Shown here: positions 12,737-25,234 of the stretch, piece by piece
How positions within the stretch are numbered: the first letter of the stretch is position 1
Layout: every line of letters starts with the position of its first letter
NCBI GenBank assembly: GCA_035772785.1
Contig: JAOCPU010000048.1
Location: 1 to 64,000 of the forward strand
Reading direction: 5' to 3'
Origin: Phlebiopsis flavidoalba
Lineage: Eukaryota > Basidiomycota > Agaricomycetes > Polyporales > Phanerochaetaceae
Length of the DNA stretch: 64,000 bases
The notes under the pieces: model-generated
The model's input: only the letters and a program-made list of their open reading frames with translations
The model's database searches: none
Told to the model about the DNA's origin: nothing
Position numbers and translations under genes: made by a program

Positions 12737-14800
12737 TCAGCATTTACAAGATCTTACAATACTGCCAAGACCGCAAGGATTATTGTGTGTTGATTTGTCT
12801 GCATCGCCTCGGTCTTGTGTTTCGTCCACAACGGCCTCCATCTCCATTCCGTAGTCGAAAGAGTCTCGGGTGGACGCAAAGGTCAGCGAGGTATCGTGAT
12901 CCAAATCGTCCTCTCCGATGTTTCCAACGAAGCGCTGTGGAACCACGAATTCTGGGCCTGATGTGAACTACATTTCTGGTGTCGTCCGACGTGTACATAG
13001 TGTTTGTCCGGCGTGCTGGCGGCTTGTCGCAGTTCATGATAAACCGGATCTGATGAGAATGGAAGGCTAGGACAAAGGATTATCAGCGTCAAATGCATGG
13101 GTGCATATACTAAAGACTCGCTATTGTGCTGACGAAAGGCCCGAGGTGGGTGCACTCGTCTGGTGAACGTGAAATAAGTCAAGATGATCCAACCTCATCG
13201 TGTCATAGGCAGGCTCACCGAATTAAAATGAGACGATTTGAATGATGTTCAAAACTCAGTAAGAATCCTATAGGGGCTGAGGGGTGCTCATGATCAGGAC
13301 GGTACGACACGAAAGCCGTGTATTATTTACCCAAAGTATAACGTCCCTGTCGTGCAAAGATTATTCAGTGATATATGCCATTGGCCGTGAAAGCAAGATA
13401 CTCACCGTCGCGTAAGAAGAGGCATGTCGTGATTGAGCGGAGTGACCAGATTAAGGCGTCGTGCGTGTCGGTGATTGGCGGAATGTCTTGAACCATGTAC
13501 AGGCAAGAACTATGGTGCTCTAGGCTCTGCACTTAGGCATGAGCCCGTGGTCGATCTCCCCAGGTTTTCGGAGTAATGTGCTTTTGTGTTCTCTCTGTTG
13601 TGTAGGGTAGAGTGTGACTAATAGGCAGAATAAGTTCCCCGGCCTGAGAGCGACTATCGTTGGGGATTTGGTGTATTGTCATGTAGTAGACACGGAGGCT
13701 GTTCATAGGATTATTGGAAAATGGCAGAGACGCTGTCGCGCGCATAGCTGATCGCGCGATGAGCTTGACTTAATAGTCAAGGTGCCTCGGAGAGTTAAAT
13801 TCAAGGTTTGACTGAACTTGAAAAGAAGGGATCGCCAAGAATCGTGAAAGATGGAAGGTATCCACCGGTGTACCCTACTTCACGGAGATGAATAAGCACG
13901 GGCATGGTTACCGCCCCACGTCGGTTGTGGCATTGCAGTGAGGAGATCGGTGACAAGTTGTCCCGCTCCCAGAGGCACAGCGACCTGAGCAGAAAAACAA
14001 CTATCGACCAATGATGTAATGTTCTGGCCCACAAGACTGGCGAGATGAGCCGCTAGGGCCGGAGGAGGGGGGCAAATGAGCTGAAAAACTGCTAGTCATG
14101 TCAAATATTGATTCAGTAAGTAGAGATTTCGCGCTGCGAGCTGAAGGCATGCCGGGCTTACAGGGTCCACCTGCAGGACAGCCAAACGCCAATCATGGAC
14201 GATCACCCGAGGAGCTCCCCCCCCCCCCTGGTCGCTTCACAGCTGCAACCGCCATGCACTTATTAGCAAGGCTGATTGACCGAGAGTAGAGGTAGCAATG
14301 ATCTGTATTACCCTTATACGTAATGTGAGTCAGGCGCAGACGCCGACCAAGAGGCGGTGGGAAACGCACCTGTGGTTTCACCAGGAATCCAAGTGAATAA
14401 TTTGGTTGAGTAGCATGACCCAACGTGTCGTGACGAGTAGAAGAGACGTCAACGTAGCGCAGGTACAACTTGCGTTTCCACACAGTGAGGCCCGACCTCT
14501 TGGTTGAACGGACGATAATGAAAAATAGTACGTCAGACACGACGAAGCGAGCTGAGTCATCAAACACGGAACGAGGATGAGGAAACGTACAAGGAAGCAG
14601 AGAGGAGGGAACGATAATACAAAATTGCCGACACCTAAATAAAAACTTACTACGTGTCAGGGGAGAGCAAATCACATAGTCTCTGTATCGTCGCACTGAG
14701 GTGGGAAGCATCCACGCAGCGGAACAATTCACGGGGGGACTGCGAAACGTACACTTGAGATAAAATCTGCCACGAACTCCGAGTCGACGTCATCAGACAT
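12737..14800 (-). CDS. DUF6533-family membrane protein, copy B
   Basis: Same exon plan as copy A. It has MSDDVDSEFVADFISS at 14800, an intron with GTACGT and CCTCAG ends, then RRYRDYVICSPLT. A diverged DUF6533 core with NQEVGLTVWKRKL-like and SLLLVTTRWVMLLNQ segments follows. Later come VLACTWFKTFRQ, TCLFLRDG interrupted exactly at the GTGAGT donor, and GTLYFG. The last exon has a FIMNLRQAASTPDKHY-like start and then RFVGNIGEDDLDHD through to a stop at 12737. Nucleotide similarity to copy A is obvious, for example the shared AGTAGCATGACCCAACG. Frameshifts break the core and the last exon. The C-terminus is longer than in copy A, ending SIVRSCKC. Confidence 0.65.
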
Positions 14801-16316
14801 GCCGTGAGGCTCTAAACCTGCTAATGCACGATGAGCAAAAAAGTTACGGGTAGTGGAGAAAGGACGCTAGCACTATAAACTCTTAAAAAACACGCCGCAG
14901 GGCTGTCGAACGAGACGAGAAAACTGGCCCAAAAAAACACCCCCCATCACTAGCTGCTATCACACTGCTTAAACCACGTTATATCATCCGTGATATACAT
15001 AGTGAGCCGTGATCGCGGGCTTATGTAGGATTATAGCGACACATCAATCGAAGCACAGGCAAACCACCCCCAGTGGGCATCGCAATAGACACTTCCCCCC
15101 CCCCCGCCCCCCCTCTTCGCTACTGTTCCTTGCGCTGATAGTTGCGGCGAAAAGCTTGCATCTGTTCAAACCCTCATGCCGGCAGATGCACCTAGTCGGC
15201 CGCGCACGCCCTCGTGGACATTCATCCCCTCTGATGACCTGGCTGAGAGGATCAAACGGGAGCGAAGTCGTCGTGAGCGCATAGTAAGGGGGGGGCCGGC
15301 GTGTGGTTCTAGGACGCCTCGTAAGTCCCTGGTGCCTGTCCGAGCGACAGATGCTTGAACTATGTAACGCCACCGATGCATATGGCATTGCAGGCCGGTG
15401 CACGAGAAGAGATTAAGAAAACTCGCAAGGAATCTTGGCTTATTGGTATTTTTAGACCATGTCCGCTTTGCACTGCTTTCTGCTTCGCCACGCACGGCAC
15501 GTCAGCTGCGCCATCGTCGCTATTGACGAAGCCGCTTACTGAGCCACTAGCGCTGCGGCGTTACTTAGCTCAGGGACCTACATAGATAAACCGTGCCTTG
15601 ACATCCGTAGATCAAAAGGTTGCTTGTTCGACGCGCTGATGGAAAAGCTGGGAAGGTTGGCAAAGAAAAGCTCCCCCCCCCCCCCCACCCAACAACAAAT
15701 CAAAAGACTTGCAGCAAGGCGGCTACGTTGAGTATGCCTCAAATAATAATGTAGCATAATTCAGGGATGACATATAATGTACCCATGCCGACTCCCGTGA
15801 CTTAGCCCCCCCGGTAGCATTTCTTCAGACGGGTCACGAGAGCCTATCCATTCGTAGGGTTGGTGCGTAGGTGCGCGTCTTCGCCAAGACAAAATTCAGT
15901 ACCTCTACGATAGACCACAAACAGGGGCCGCAATGGAGACATAGTCTTTGGAAACCATTGGCATAATAAAGACGCCGCGCCGTTCCGCTGTCTTCGCAGG
16001 TGCACGAAGCTAGTGCCCACACTCAAGTCAGGAGGAGACTGCAAGAGAATCCAGCATCACTCGTAGGCAAAAAGGGAGGTGGAGTAAATTAAATCTTGAA
16101 AGAAAAGATATAATATATACGACACTCTAAGACGATGAATACTATACAGATTGATGGACAAACTTGGGTTCGCGCCCTTGGCTTATCTTACTCAGTATCA
16201 TCAAAATTACAGAAAAAAACAAAGACACAACCAAAATAAGTCCACAACAGAAATATAAAACAAAAGCAACATCCGCCCCAATTCACGGCGTGTGTCCGAA
16301 GAAGGACCAGGGCCGG
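14801..16316. other. Intergenic, C-rich tracts, no supported gene
   Basis: Contains long C runs near 15099-15112 and 15672-15686. Frames on both strands at 15000-15500 are compositionally biased and overlap each other. No domain, intron or promoter could be supported. Confidence 0.4.
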
Positions 16317-19300
16317 CTAATAGTGCGCGACGGTCGCCTCAATCTCGTGACGAGAACCGGAGCTGTGGCTCCGACGCACCTCCTCGGGCGTCGTGACGTG
16401 CCACCTACGGCAAGCGTGCGCTGCTGCTGTGGCCGACGGCCAGTGGTGAACCGGCCTCGCGCTCGATCGCGTGAGCTCGACGGGCTCAAAAAGCCGCGTC
16501 CCTTGCGCCGCCGGAGTAGCGTGACGGAGAGCGGGGGCTGCATGACGACGCGCGAGTGCGTCTGGTATGCGGTCTCGGGCGCCGGGGCTCAGCGGGGAGA
16601 GCGGCGGGCTGGCCGAGCCGGGCGAACTGGAAGAGCAGTCAGCGCGCGGAACATGTCCTCGTCGTCTTGTCGTCGCCTGCGCAGCAAGACGACTCGCCCT
16701 CGCCGTCTGGGTGAAGTAGGCAATACGCTTCACGATCTCGCCCTGGTTCAAACTTGCTATCGGGCGTACCTCGAGGTTACTTCTTGCCGACGATGCACCT
16801 CGATTGGTCGTTTGCCGCGAGGTTGTGCTCTCTAGCAACCTGCACTGTGGGCGACACTGGAACGAACTGCCGCTGACCTATTAGTATGACGGACATCACC
16901 TGAAGAGACGCGTACTCTACCCCCACCTCAGGGATCCGAGCTCTGTCTGCCAAGTGATCGAGCTCTTCTTGACCTCAATCTGACTACCGGTCGTGCGCTC
17001 CGTGTAGTACTTGAAGATCTCAAGCACCTCGCCCATCCAGCTCATATCGAGGTTCTCCGTGAAATTCCTCCACGTGCTGCTGCCGGGCTCGCGAATGAAG
17101 CCACATGCTCCGCAACTCATACCAAGGCTCTTGATATGACCCAAAGAAGATTGCGCTCCAAAAACGCCCCTCTGGTCACGCCCGAGATGATATACACCAA
17201 TTCTTCGGATCCTCCGCAAGTCGTTAGCGCCTCGAGCGTCGGCTCGCGTGGGGACCTGCCATGCTGGGCACCCGTGACGATCGGAGCCGCGAGCGTGCCG
17301 TCCGTTACCCCGCCCCACGAACCAGCGACCAGGCCAGCTTCTTGCGCGGGACCGGCGTAGCGGGGGCGCTGCTCGGAGCGCCGCCACCTGGGGAAATGAA
17401 CGGAGTATCTGGCGCGCGGAGCGATTCGCCTTTGAGCCTGAGGCTGCTCGAAAAGCAAGCGAGCTCGCTGAGGTAGCGCGCCAACGCCACTGGTGTTGGC
17501 GACGTGTGCGTCGTCACGACCTTGTACAGCTTCGCGTGGCTCTCCTCCTTCTCGGTGTCGCTCATCGTGAGCCCCTTGTGCATCGCTGCGGCGGCGACCT
17601 CACGCGCCGCCAAAAGGTTCCAGGGGTCTGTATTTTGCAGCGCCTCGGTCATGTTTGGAGAGATGCCCATGAATTCGGAGAGGACGACGAGGGGGGACTT
17701 GTTCGTGCGGATCTCCTGGGCGATGACGAACTGCTCCATCGAGGTGGTGTTTTCTTCATATAAGGTCGCCGTCGGCGCAGGGGAGAGTGATCACACACCG
17801 AGGTCTGCAACGCTGAGCAACGCGTTAGAACTCGTCTTGTCTTGATTGTCTGGTGGCTATATGGGGGGGGCGCGTCAATATCGAGTTTTCGACGACGCAT
17901 ATACCCAGATAAACTCACTAGTGGTGCACGGGAAATAAAGTCAAGTTCCTGGCGAGAGCCGTACTCGCCATTGATGTGTGCGACGAGTTCGGAAACCTGA
18001 CGTTCGAGCTTGGGGCGAATCGGACAGCGGCAGGCGAGGTTGACCTGGATGAGGACGACGTTGCCCCACCCATTGCGGGTAATCCTGGAGGAGCTTCTCG
18101 AATGCCCGCAACTATACCAATCGTGAGTCGTAATCCAAGCTATTCTGGGCGATATTCACCACACCTTCTGGACAACACCCTTGACAACATCCAACTTATC
18201 GCGTCCAAATAATAATCTTCTTCCCCTCATACAACGCCCTGCGCGCCCTCAAGCTTAGGACAATACCGGCCTCGCTTAAGATCGCCCTTGTTACGCGCTC
18301 TAACGCTCATCTGACACCAAAACGTTCTTTTTGGCACACACGCAATGCTCGCAACGTCTTGTCCCTGTGCACCATCAATACCTTGCCCCGCCCGGCGTGC
18401 TCTCGTACCCGCACACGCGCACCGCATCGCTAAGCACGACGTGTAAATGCCGCGAGTATCGAGTAGGTGGACGAGGAAGCAGATCAGGTTCGCGCCGAGC
18501 ATCCGTCGAGGATCTCTCTTTGCCCCCCCCCCCCCGGCGGGGAGGCAGCTGTGCGCGCATATATATGTCAGTGGTTAGAGTGGTGAGTAGTTGATGGAGG
18601 GAAGGCGCGTACCGGAAGACTTCGCTGCTTGGGAAGTGGCGTGTGGACGAAGAGGGCCGACGGAGGCGTCGGGGAGGGCTTGGCGGATGAGGTTGGGGAC
18701 CATTAGCAGGTGGTAGTCGTGTATCCAGATGAGATTCGCCTGCGGGTTTGCCACGTCAGAATCGGCAAGGAGGTGGTTTGGGGGTGGAACGTACCAGGCT
18801 TTGTACACCTTCGTCAGTTAGTATCGGCTTTGGCAAACGCCTCATGGTTGACCGCGGGCGTAGGATGGCCCAGTGTTGGTCTGCAGATGCGTATTCGGTC
18901 GCGACATCTTGCCCAAGGAGGTAGTGGAAGAGTGGCCACAGGCGCCTGCAGAGGCCGGGGTTAGTGCCCCGGTCAAATCAAAACACATGAAAAGGTGTGC
19001 AATGGGGGAATGGGGAGGAACATCGGGAGGCGTTCCAGTGTTAAACCGAGAACGGTGCGAGATGCGAAGATGTTACGGCAAAGAGAAAGAGTGCCAGGAA
19101 TAGAGGCGAAACGCTCAAAGCGGACGCGAGAGGCGATCTGATGGGAGGTAGTGACGAGAAAGGCAGGTGAGGCGGGAGAAGCCCGAATGCCCTGCAGTGG
19201 AGCGGGGAATAGCGAGACCAGATTGGGTTGGGCGATTGACGGGGATGATATGAGATCATGTCTGGAGAGATTGAATGTCCCTTGCGCGGATTAGGTCATG

Positions 19301-20272
19301 TTCGCGTGATCCAAAGTAGCTGGGTCGTGTGTGCAGATGCGGAAGGCGGGAGGGCGAAAGGGTTCGCGCACAAAGAAAACAACAAGGGACGGCGAAACGA
19401 GGCGGACGAAAAAACACGAGGACGCGCAGAAAAAAGAAAAAGAAGGCACTCACTTTGTTTGCAGTAGCCATCATAGTGTCCGTGCGCCTGCTTATCGTCC
19501 AACCAGACGGGCACATACTCGATGTTCCGCACCGCCTGGCCCCTCGTCGGGCACCACGAGCGCATCGTCCTTGAGCAGCATCTTGTTGCCCCCGCTCGTT
19601 CAGCACGCGCTCGAACGCCTCCTTGTCCGCGTCCGTGATGTCCGACGTCGGGACCTTGGTGTACTCCTGCGGCTGGGCCGCTTGGGCGCGGGCGCGCCGT
19701 TGGGCGCTGTGCGGCGGGGCGCAGCCGTGCAACGTCGCCTGTCCAGCCGACAAAGAGCTCCTCGTGCGTCGTCGAGAGGAGCGAGACGATGCCCCGAGAC
19801 CATCGCCGACGTGTGGCCATAGCGCACCGCGACGTTCCACCGGTCGTCGTTGGCCTTCTTCGCCGCGGAGTTTGGGTATGACTCGGGGGGCACCTCGCTC
19901 GAGGGAGAGGGCGGGGATTTCGCCCGGCTGCGTCGGCGGGGTTTGCGGCGGGCTCGGGATGGCCGGGGCTGCAGGGCTGTTGGAGGTGCTGGGGGCCTTG
20001 AGCGAGGCGTGGAAGGGGAGGTAGTGGACAGACGATGGAGATGCGCCCGATATAGGGATGCCCTGGCGTGGAGAAGGGGAGGGGGCCCTTGGAGGCGGTG
20101 CGCCGTCCTCGAGCCCGGCGGTACCTGCATCGCGGACCTCGGGAGGGGTGAACTCCTGTCTTCCGTTGTGGCTCAGCAACGAGTCCATCTCGTGCGCGCG
20201 TGCTCGTCGCGGGCGGTGGGGGGCGGGGTGTGGGTGATGGAGGGATCCAAAGGCGGTGGCTGGCGACGGCAT
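16317..20272 (-). CDS. Trehalose-6-phosphate synthase/phosphatase family protein (Tps2- or Tps3/Tsl1-like)
   Basis: A 4-kb minus-strand gene carries a proline/serine-rich N-terminal extension, then a glycosyltransferase-20 domain: HEELFVGWTGDV, YVPVWLDDKQAHGHYDGYCK, LWPLFHYLLGQDV, IWIHDYHLLMVPNLIRQ (18712-18760), EVFR split by an intron, MLGANLICF, GRDKLDVVKG (18175-18206), LRAFEKLLQDYPQWVG, and SPLVVLSEFMGISP followed by VVTTHTSPTPVALARYLSEL. A trehalose-phosphatase domain follows: VYIISG, HIKSLGMS, FIREPGSSTWRNF, YYTERTTGSQIEVKKSS, EIVKRIAYF, AGDDKT (one base short of DEDMFRAL, near 16670) and WHVTTPEEV. One intron is 18112-18164. The family makes trehalose from UDP-glucose and glucose-6-phosphate via trehalose-6-phosphate. 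The phosphatase motif DxDGT reads V-T-D-G-T here, so a Tps3/Tsl1-type regulatory subunit is possible. Many indels, plus a 13-G run at 18523-18535. Confidence 0.85.
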
Positions 20273-20519
20273 GGTTTTGTAATCGCGCTGCAGGCGAGTC
20301 CATCGACCAGGGCCCCCTTCCCGGAATACGGCAACGACCGAAAAGCGGGCGTATCCACACACGTCCATCCCAGCCCCGCTCCTGCGCACCCAGCCAATCG
20401 CGCCGCCGCGCGCCTCCGGACCTCCGGGCCTCGATCCACGGTGCGGCCATTCCTCGGCTGCGGCCGCCGCCAGCTGGTCGAGGCTGCCGCGTCCAACGTT
20501 GGCCGCGCTTGGCTCAGCT

Positions 20520-21250
20520 CTGCACGCTGTGATCTGCGCTATCCCGCGAGGGGCGGGTCAGCCACCACACGTTCATTGATCCCCCGATAGCGTTGGCCGC
20601 CGCACTCTTCCACGAGAGAGACCCCTTTTCGGTTTTCTACCACTCTCATATCGTATATGGCACACGGGTGGGCCATCGTCGCCAACCTCTGCATACAAAT
20701 GGCGCTTTGCGACATAGCAACCCCATGGTAATCCGACTCCGCATGCTCTCTACAGGCCCTACCAATCCCTTCTAGCACTCGCGAAGCCAGCCACTACAAA
20801 TTCCTCGAAAGTTCGGTCGCAGTTGACAGCTCCGTGACCTTTCCATGACACAACGAATGGGCTCGTCTCGACGATATTCTCTCCAGACGGAGCTCCGCAC
20901 CCCCATCATCGCCGTGCGTTGTACTCTGGCACAGCAACACCCTCCAGACATACATCGCATCAAAAACCTTGTCTTGCAACCTCCAAGCGCTGCAGCACCT
21001 TACCCCTCCCAGCCCCGCGTCCTATTTCGCACGCCACCAGGCACCTTGGCAGAAACCACCCATCACGCGTCCTGTACGCTCAACTGAATTGCATGCGCGT
21101 GTGTCTGGATCTGGATCTGCCGGCGGCGGGTGTGGGGCGTGCGAGCGGTGCACAGGGTACAGAGGGGTAACGCCACACAAGCTGCGTGGCTGAACGAGGT
21201 AGGCGGCCAGCCCGCCCCCGAGGGTCACGGGTGTGTAACGAGGGCTGACG
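20520..21250. other. Upstream region of the trehalose gene, no supported gene
   Basis: Only short frames without a recognisable product. It presumably holds the 5' flank of the trehalose gene. No TATA box was identified. Confidence 0.4.
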
Positions 21251-22050
21251 GTGCGTGATGGTTGTAGGCTCTGCAGGCGCGGCCGTCTGGAGAGGTTCGG
21301 ACGAGCGATATACTCCTCCCGAGATCAGCGTATCTCAGATACCTCTGGCCGGAGGGAACGTTTGTCGACGACCAAGGTCGCTCGTATCTCGACGAAGGGG
21401 ATCCTCGACTCGCCCGATCACTCATGGGAAGCACATACAAAACGTAAGTATTCCAAGCATAATCACCGTCTTCCCTTCGAGTGACGCAAGCCGTTTGTAG
21501 ATCGACTACATTCAGTCCCCGAGCCTCTAGACTACCGACCAACCCACCGAAGATGCGGTAAATCCCCGTCCTGCGGGAACTCTCAAGACGCAGCAGAGGC
21601 CACGGCACCGAAACTATGCACGTTGGCCGCCACAAAGGCTTTGGGTTTTCGACTCAATGTCTCTCGCGCTCGTCATTGGTTTGCCAGGTGTCTGTGGCCG
21701 ACGGCTGACCCCACGGAAGACCGGATGTTTATGATTTTTTATGTACGGACGCGCGCTGACGTAAGGATCAGCTGGGAGCTATCGCCGCGGCACGCTGCCA
21801 GCCTCACCAGCCTCTGTCTATGCCGGGAACATAAGTACTTCGGCACAGCGTCTTCTTTGCACTTTGCCAGCCTACCGAAGCCCGCATCAGCCCTATATGG
21901 ACGCCTCGTACCCCGATTTAGACATCCCGCTGCCGAATAGAGTCTAGCCTGTATCGCTGTCCGACGGCTCCACGTTTCTTCGTCCGCCCCATTCTCGATC
22001 GGTGATCGCTGCTAGCCACTCCGGTGGTGGCTGGGTCGTCGCGAGTGAGG

Positions 22051-22058
22051 TATAAGAG
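22051..22058 (+). promoter_or_regulatory. TATA box of array unit 1
   Basis: TATAAGAG about 90 bp before the proposed start. The aligned positions in unit 2 (TACAAGAC, 23239) and unit 3 (TGCAAGAG, 24237) have lost the motif, while unit 4 keeps TATAAAAG. Confidence 0.55.
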
Positions 22059-22142
22059 TCGGGGTCGGTTCGGTTTAGAGGGACACGCTTCTTTCCCCTC
22101 GACCTCCACCACCTCTCCCTTTCCCTCCGCCCAGCCTAGCTC

Positions 22143-22536
22143 TGTCCACGCTCTCCCTGCTTTCGAATGTCGCTGACCTGGACGCCGCTCTCGAGGCCCA
22201 CCTAGTCCACCGGGTCTCCGCCGACATCGCATCTCTCAAGGGCGTATGTATTCAACGACGCATATACCCAAAAGACGCATACATCCGACGACTTCGACGA
22301 CCACACATCCATGCCAGTCCCCCAAAATCGACGTCTCCACGGACTATCACCAGACTACCACAACTCCCGACGTCTTCCGGAGGTTGAGAGGCGGCTGACG
22401 TGTATAGAGGGGCGGCGGGCATGCTGGGGCACTGGTACGCACGCTCTTGACTCTGAACATCACGCTGGTCCTCCTCTTCTTGTGGGCTTCTTTCCGATTG
22501 CGATCGTCCTACGCCATGCGCCGGATTTTCACTTGA
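22143..22536 (+). CDS. Array unit 1 gene: small predicted membrane protein, unrecognised
   Basis: Exon 1 (22143-22243) encodes STLSLLSNVADLDAALE and continues HLVHRVSADIASLKG to a GTATGT donor. The start reads CTCTGTCC where unit 4 has CTCATGTC, so only one base separates it from an ATG. Exon 2 (about 22318-22382) gives SPKIDVSTDYHQT and DVFRR. Exon 3 begins after TGACGTGTATAG and encodes GALVRTLLTLNI, then LVLLFLWASFRL, then a stop at 22534-22536. Unit 3 gives the aligned exon 2 SPNVDVFYDYYRT and a similar hydrophobic exon 3, which supports real coding sequence. A single membrane helix is predicted. No family is recognised, and C-terminal exons may continue further right (ISDEEF/FVDDQGRSYLDEG-like pieces in neighbouring units). 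Confidence 0.4.
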
Positions 22537-23059
22537 CGCAAATCCCAAGACCGCCATGAAGTCGTTAGGCCTAGTCAGCCCATTGTGTATCTCGGCCGTG
22601 TCGGACGACGACCTCCGAGCGACCAGATTCCAACTCCACTCGTACCTCAACGGACGGGGACTCTCAACTTGCCCCCAATCACCAACGGCATCGTTTGCGT
22701 GCTCCCTTGCAGTGATGTCACTCGCTGTTAGAGCGATCCTCGGCGTTCAGACACACCGACGATGAAGCAAATCCCTGGCGCAAACTTTTTGAGACACAGT
22801 AGGACTGGAACTACTCACATGGACCCCACGAAGGTTTTCAGGCTCTCGACTCAATGCCGCGCTTGTCAATGGTGGCCAGGTCGCTATGAGGACGGCTAAC
22901 ATGTTCGATGACGCTGCTGAACGTTTGTTTTGGTTTCGGACGCGGGCTGACGCTCAGAATTCTGGCAGCCGGCACCGCGGCAGCCTGACAGTGTCGCCAA
23001 ACCTCTGTCTGTATGCCGAGAGACATCAATACTTCGGCAGGTCGTCTCCTTTGGGCTAG

Positions 23060-23930
23060 TCGGCCACCGAAGCAGCCCCTACATCGACGCCATCGCACCC
23101 AGATTTGGACATCCCGCTACCGAACCAAGTCTAGCCTTGATCGCTCTCTGGCGGAGCCCCACGTTTTCGTTCGCCCCGTTCTCGATCGTTGATCGCTGCT
23201 AGCCGCTCCGGGGGTGGCATGGTTCGTCGTCGGCGAAGTACAAGACGACGGGCCGTGTTGGGTCTGGAGGGACGCACGTCTTTGCCCCTCAAACCATTTC
23301 CGCTTCTCTCTGTCCATTAGCCGTCTACGCTACTCGCTGCACGACCTCGACGGAGCTCTCCAGCAGGCCCGCCTGTGCTTGCATAGTTCAACCGAGTGTT
23401 CGCCGACACCGCACCTCCCTTAAGGGCGCATGTCCTCCGAGACGAAAATACTCAAATGCCGCATATATCCAACGCATCCCTACTCACACATTCGCGTTAA
23501 CTCAACTTCCGACGCCTTCAGACGTGAGAGGAGGCTGGCACGTGTGGACAGGTGGCTGACACACGCGGAGGGATCGGGGACAAGGTTGGGGTGGCGGTGC
23601 GGTGGTGCGTACACTGTTGACTTGAAACATCACGCCGTGTCCTCCTCTTCGTGTGGGCTCCCCTTCTGGTGGCTGACTTCGTACACACATTCCGCGAAAT
23701 TAACCCGAACTCTCTCGAAACTCGACGCTATCCCAAGATCGTCATGCCAGCTCTTGTATATCTCGGACGAGGAATTTTTGTCGACGACTAGCGAAACAGA
23801 CCGCACGAAGGGAGGGGAATCCTCCACTCGCCATAATCGACCACAGAAGCCACACGTCACTTCGGGCAATACTGCAAGCGTCGTCGTCGTTCGTCTTCCC
23901 CTTCTGGTGCCGCAATTAATGTCGCAAATC
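23060..23930 (+). pseudogene. Array unit 2, decayed copy
   Basis: It shares the anchor, promoter-like segment and LTLETSRRVLLF-type hydrophobic exon with units 1 and 3, but the TATA position reads TACAAGAC and no start codon aligns with exon 1. A GTGAGA donor and a GCTGACACACGCGGAG acceptor region can still be seen near 23525-23573. Probably non-functional or badly sequenced. Confidence 0.4.
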
Positions 23931-24049
23931 GAACCCCATGCAGACCTCGGGGTATTTAGGCGTACACGTACCACGCGTGTCAGACAAGCCGCGGCGGGAC
24001 CGAGACACATACATGTACTGGGTAATAGACGCCACTAGACATCGTAAAG

Positions 24050-24800
24050 ATATCGGCAAGAGCGTCTTCGAACTCAGCCAGACGTACGCCCGATTTGGAC
24101 ATCCTCGTCACCGATTCCAGCCTAGTCTTGATCGAGTTGTGTGTGACGGCCCCGCGCCTTCGTCCGCGTCGACTCGATCGGTGATCGATTCTGCTGCTAA
24201 GCCGCTGGGGGGTGACTGGTCCGTCGTCGACGAGGTGCAAGAGGCGGGCTGTGTTGGCGTTTGGAGGGGCGAATGTCTTGTTCCCATTCGACCACCACCA
24301 CCTACCTCCCTTTCTTTCTCCAGACACCCCCCCCCCATCCTTTCATCGAGCCCACGCTCGCCCTTGTTCTAATGCGTCCACCTGGACGACGCTCTCTAGA
24401 CCTGCCTGTGCTTGACTAGTCTACCGAGTGCTCGCCGACTACCACAGCCCTTCTATGGTGAACGTGCTCGACGCCGCATATGTACCCAATAGCGACGCAA
24501 TATACCCAACGATGCATTACACCCGACGACTTCAAACGACCGCCTGGCGACATCTGTTCCCTATCCCCCAACGTCGACGTCTTCTACGACTACTACCGGA
24601 CCGGATTTCGCGCTACTCTACTCCAACTCTCGACGATTTTCAGGCGGCTGACATGTGTAGAGGGTGGGGCATGCTGGGCGTACTGGTACGCACGCTCTTA
24701 CAGGACTTTGAACATCACGCCGGTTCTCCTCTTCGTGCGGGCTTCTTGCTGGCTCCGCACGTCCTTACGTCATTCTACGACTACGTCCGACTTTTCACTT
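24050..24800 (+). pseudogene. Array unit 3, partly preserved copy
   Basis: Exon-2-like SPNVDVFYDYYRTG and a downstream hydrophobic segment (GMLGVLVRTLL, then VLLFVRAS in the next frame) align with unit 1. The TATA position is degenerate (TGCAAGAG), and the first exon is frameshifted and lacks a clear ATG. Useful mainly as comparison for defining the coding parts of the family. Confidence 0.4.
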
Positions 24801-25142
24801 GACGGAAATACCAAGGCCGCCATGAAGTCATCTGATCCAGTCAGCCCCTTGTGTACGCCGAGCGAGGCGTGCTGACATGAGGATCCTAGAAGTTACCCAC
24901 TGTTAGCCCCCGTGTATGCCCGGAGACATAAATATACCTCGGCAGACCGTCTTCTTTGCACTTGTCAGCCATCGAAGCAACCCCTATTTGGACGCCACGC
25001 ACCCCGATTTGGACATGTCATTACTAAACCAAGCCTAGCCTTGATCACTGTTTGGACCCCCAGGCTCCACGTCTTCGTCAGCCCCGTCCTCGATCTGTGG
25101 TCGCTGCTCGCTTCTGACAATACTGGTTCGTCGCGAGCGAAG

Positions 25143-25150
25143 TATAAAAG
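25143..25150 (+). promoter_or_regulatory. TATA box of array unit 4
   Basis: TATAAAAG, followed about 80 bp later by ATGTCTACGCTCTCCCTA, the only unit with an intact start codon aligned to exon 1. Confidence 0.6.
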
Positions 25151-25234
25151 GCTGGTCGTGTTCGGTTTGCGTAGAGCCACGCTTCTTTCCTCTCGTTACC
25201 ACCCACCGCCTCTCCCTCTCCCTCAGTCCAGTCT

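Noticed and set aside
19256..20450. Two overlapping minus frames of about 380 codons taken as separate genes
   Set aside because: Each contains alternating parts of the same trehalose-synthase N-terminus. Together they are one frameshifted gene.
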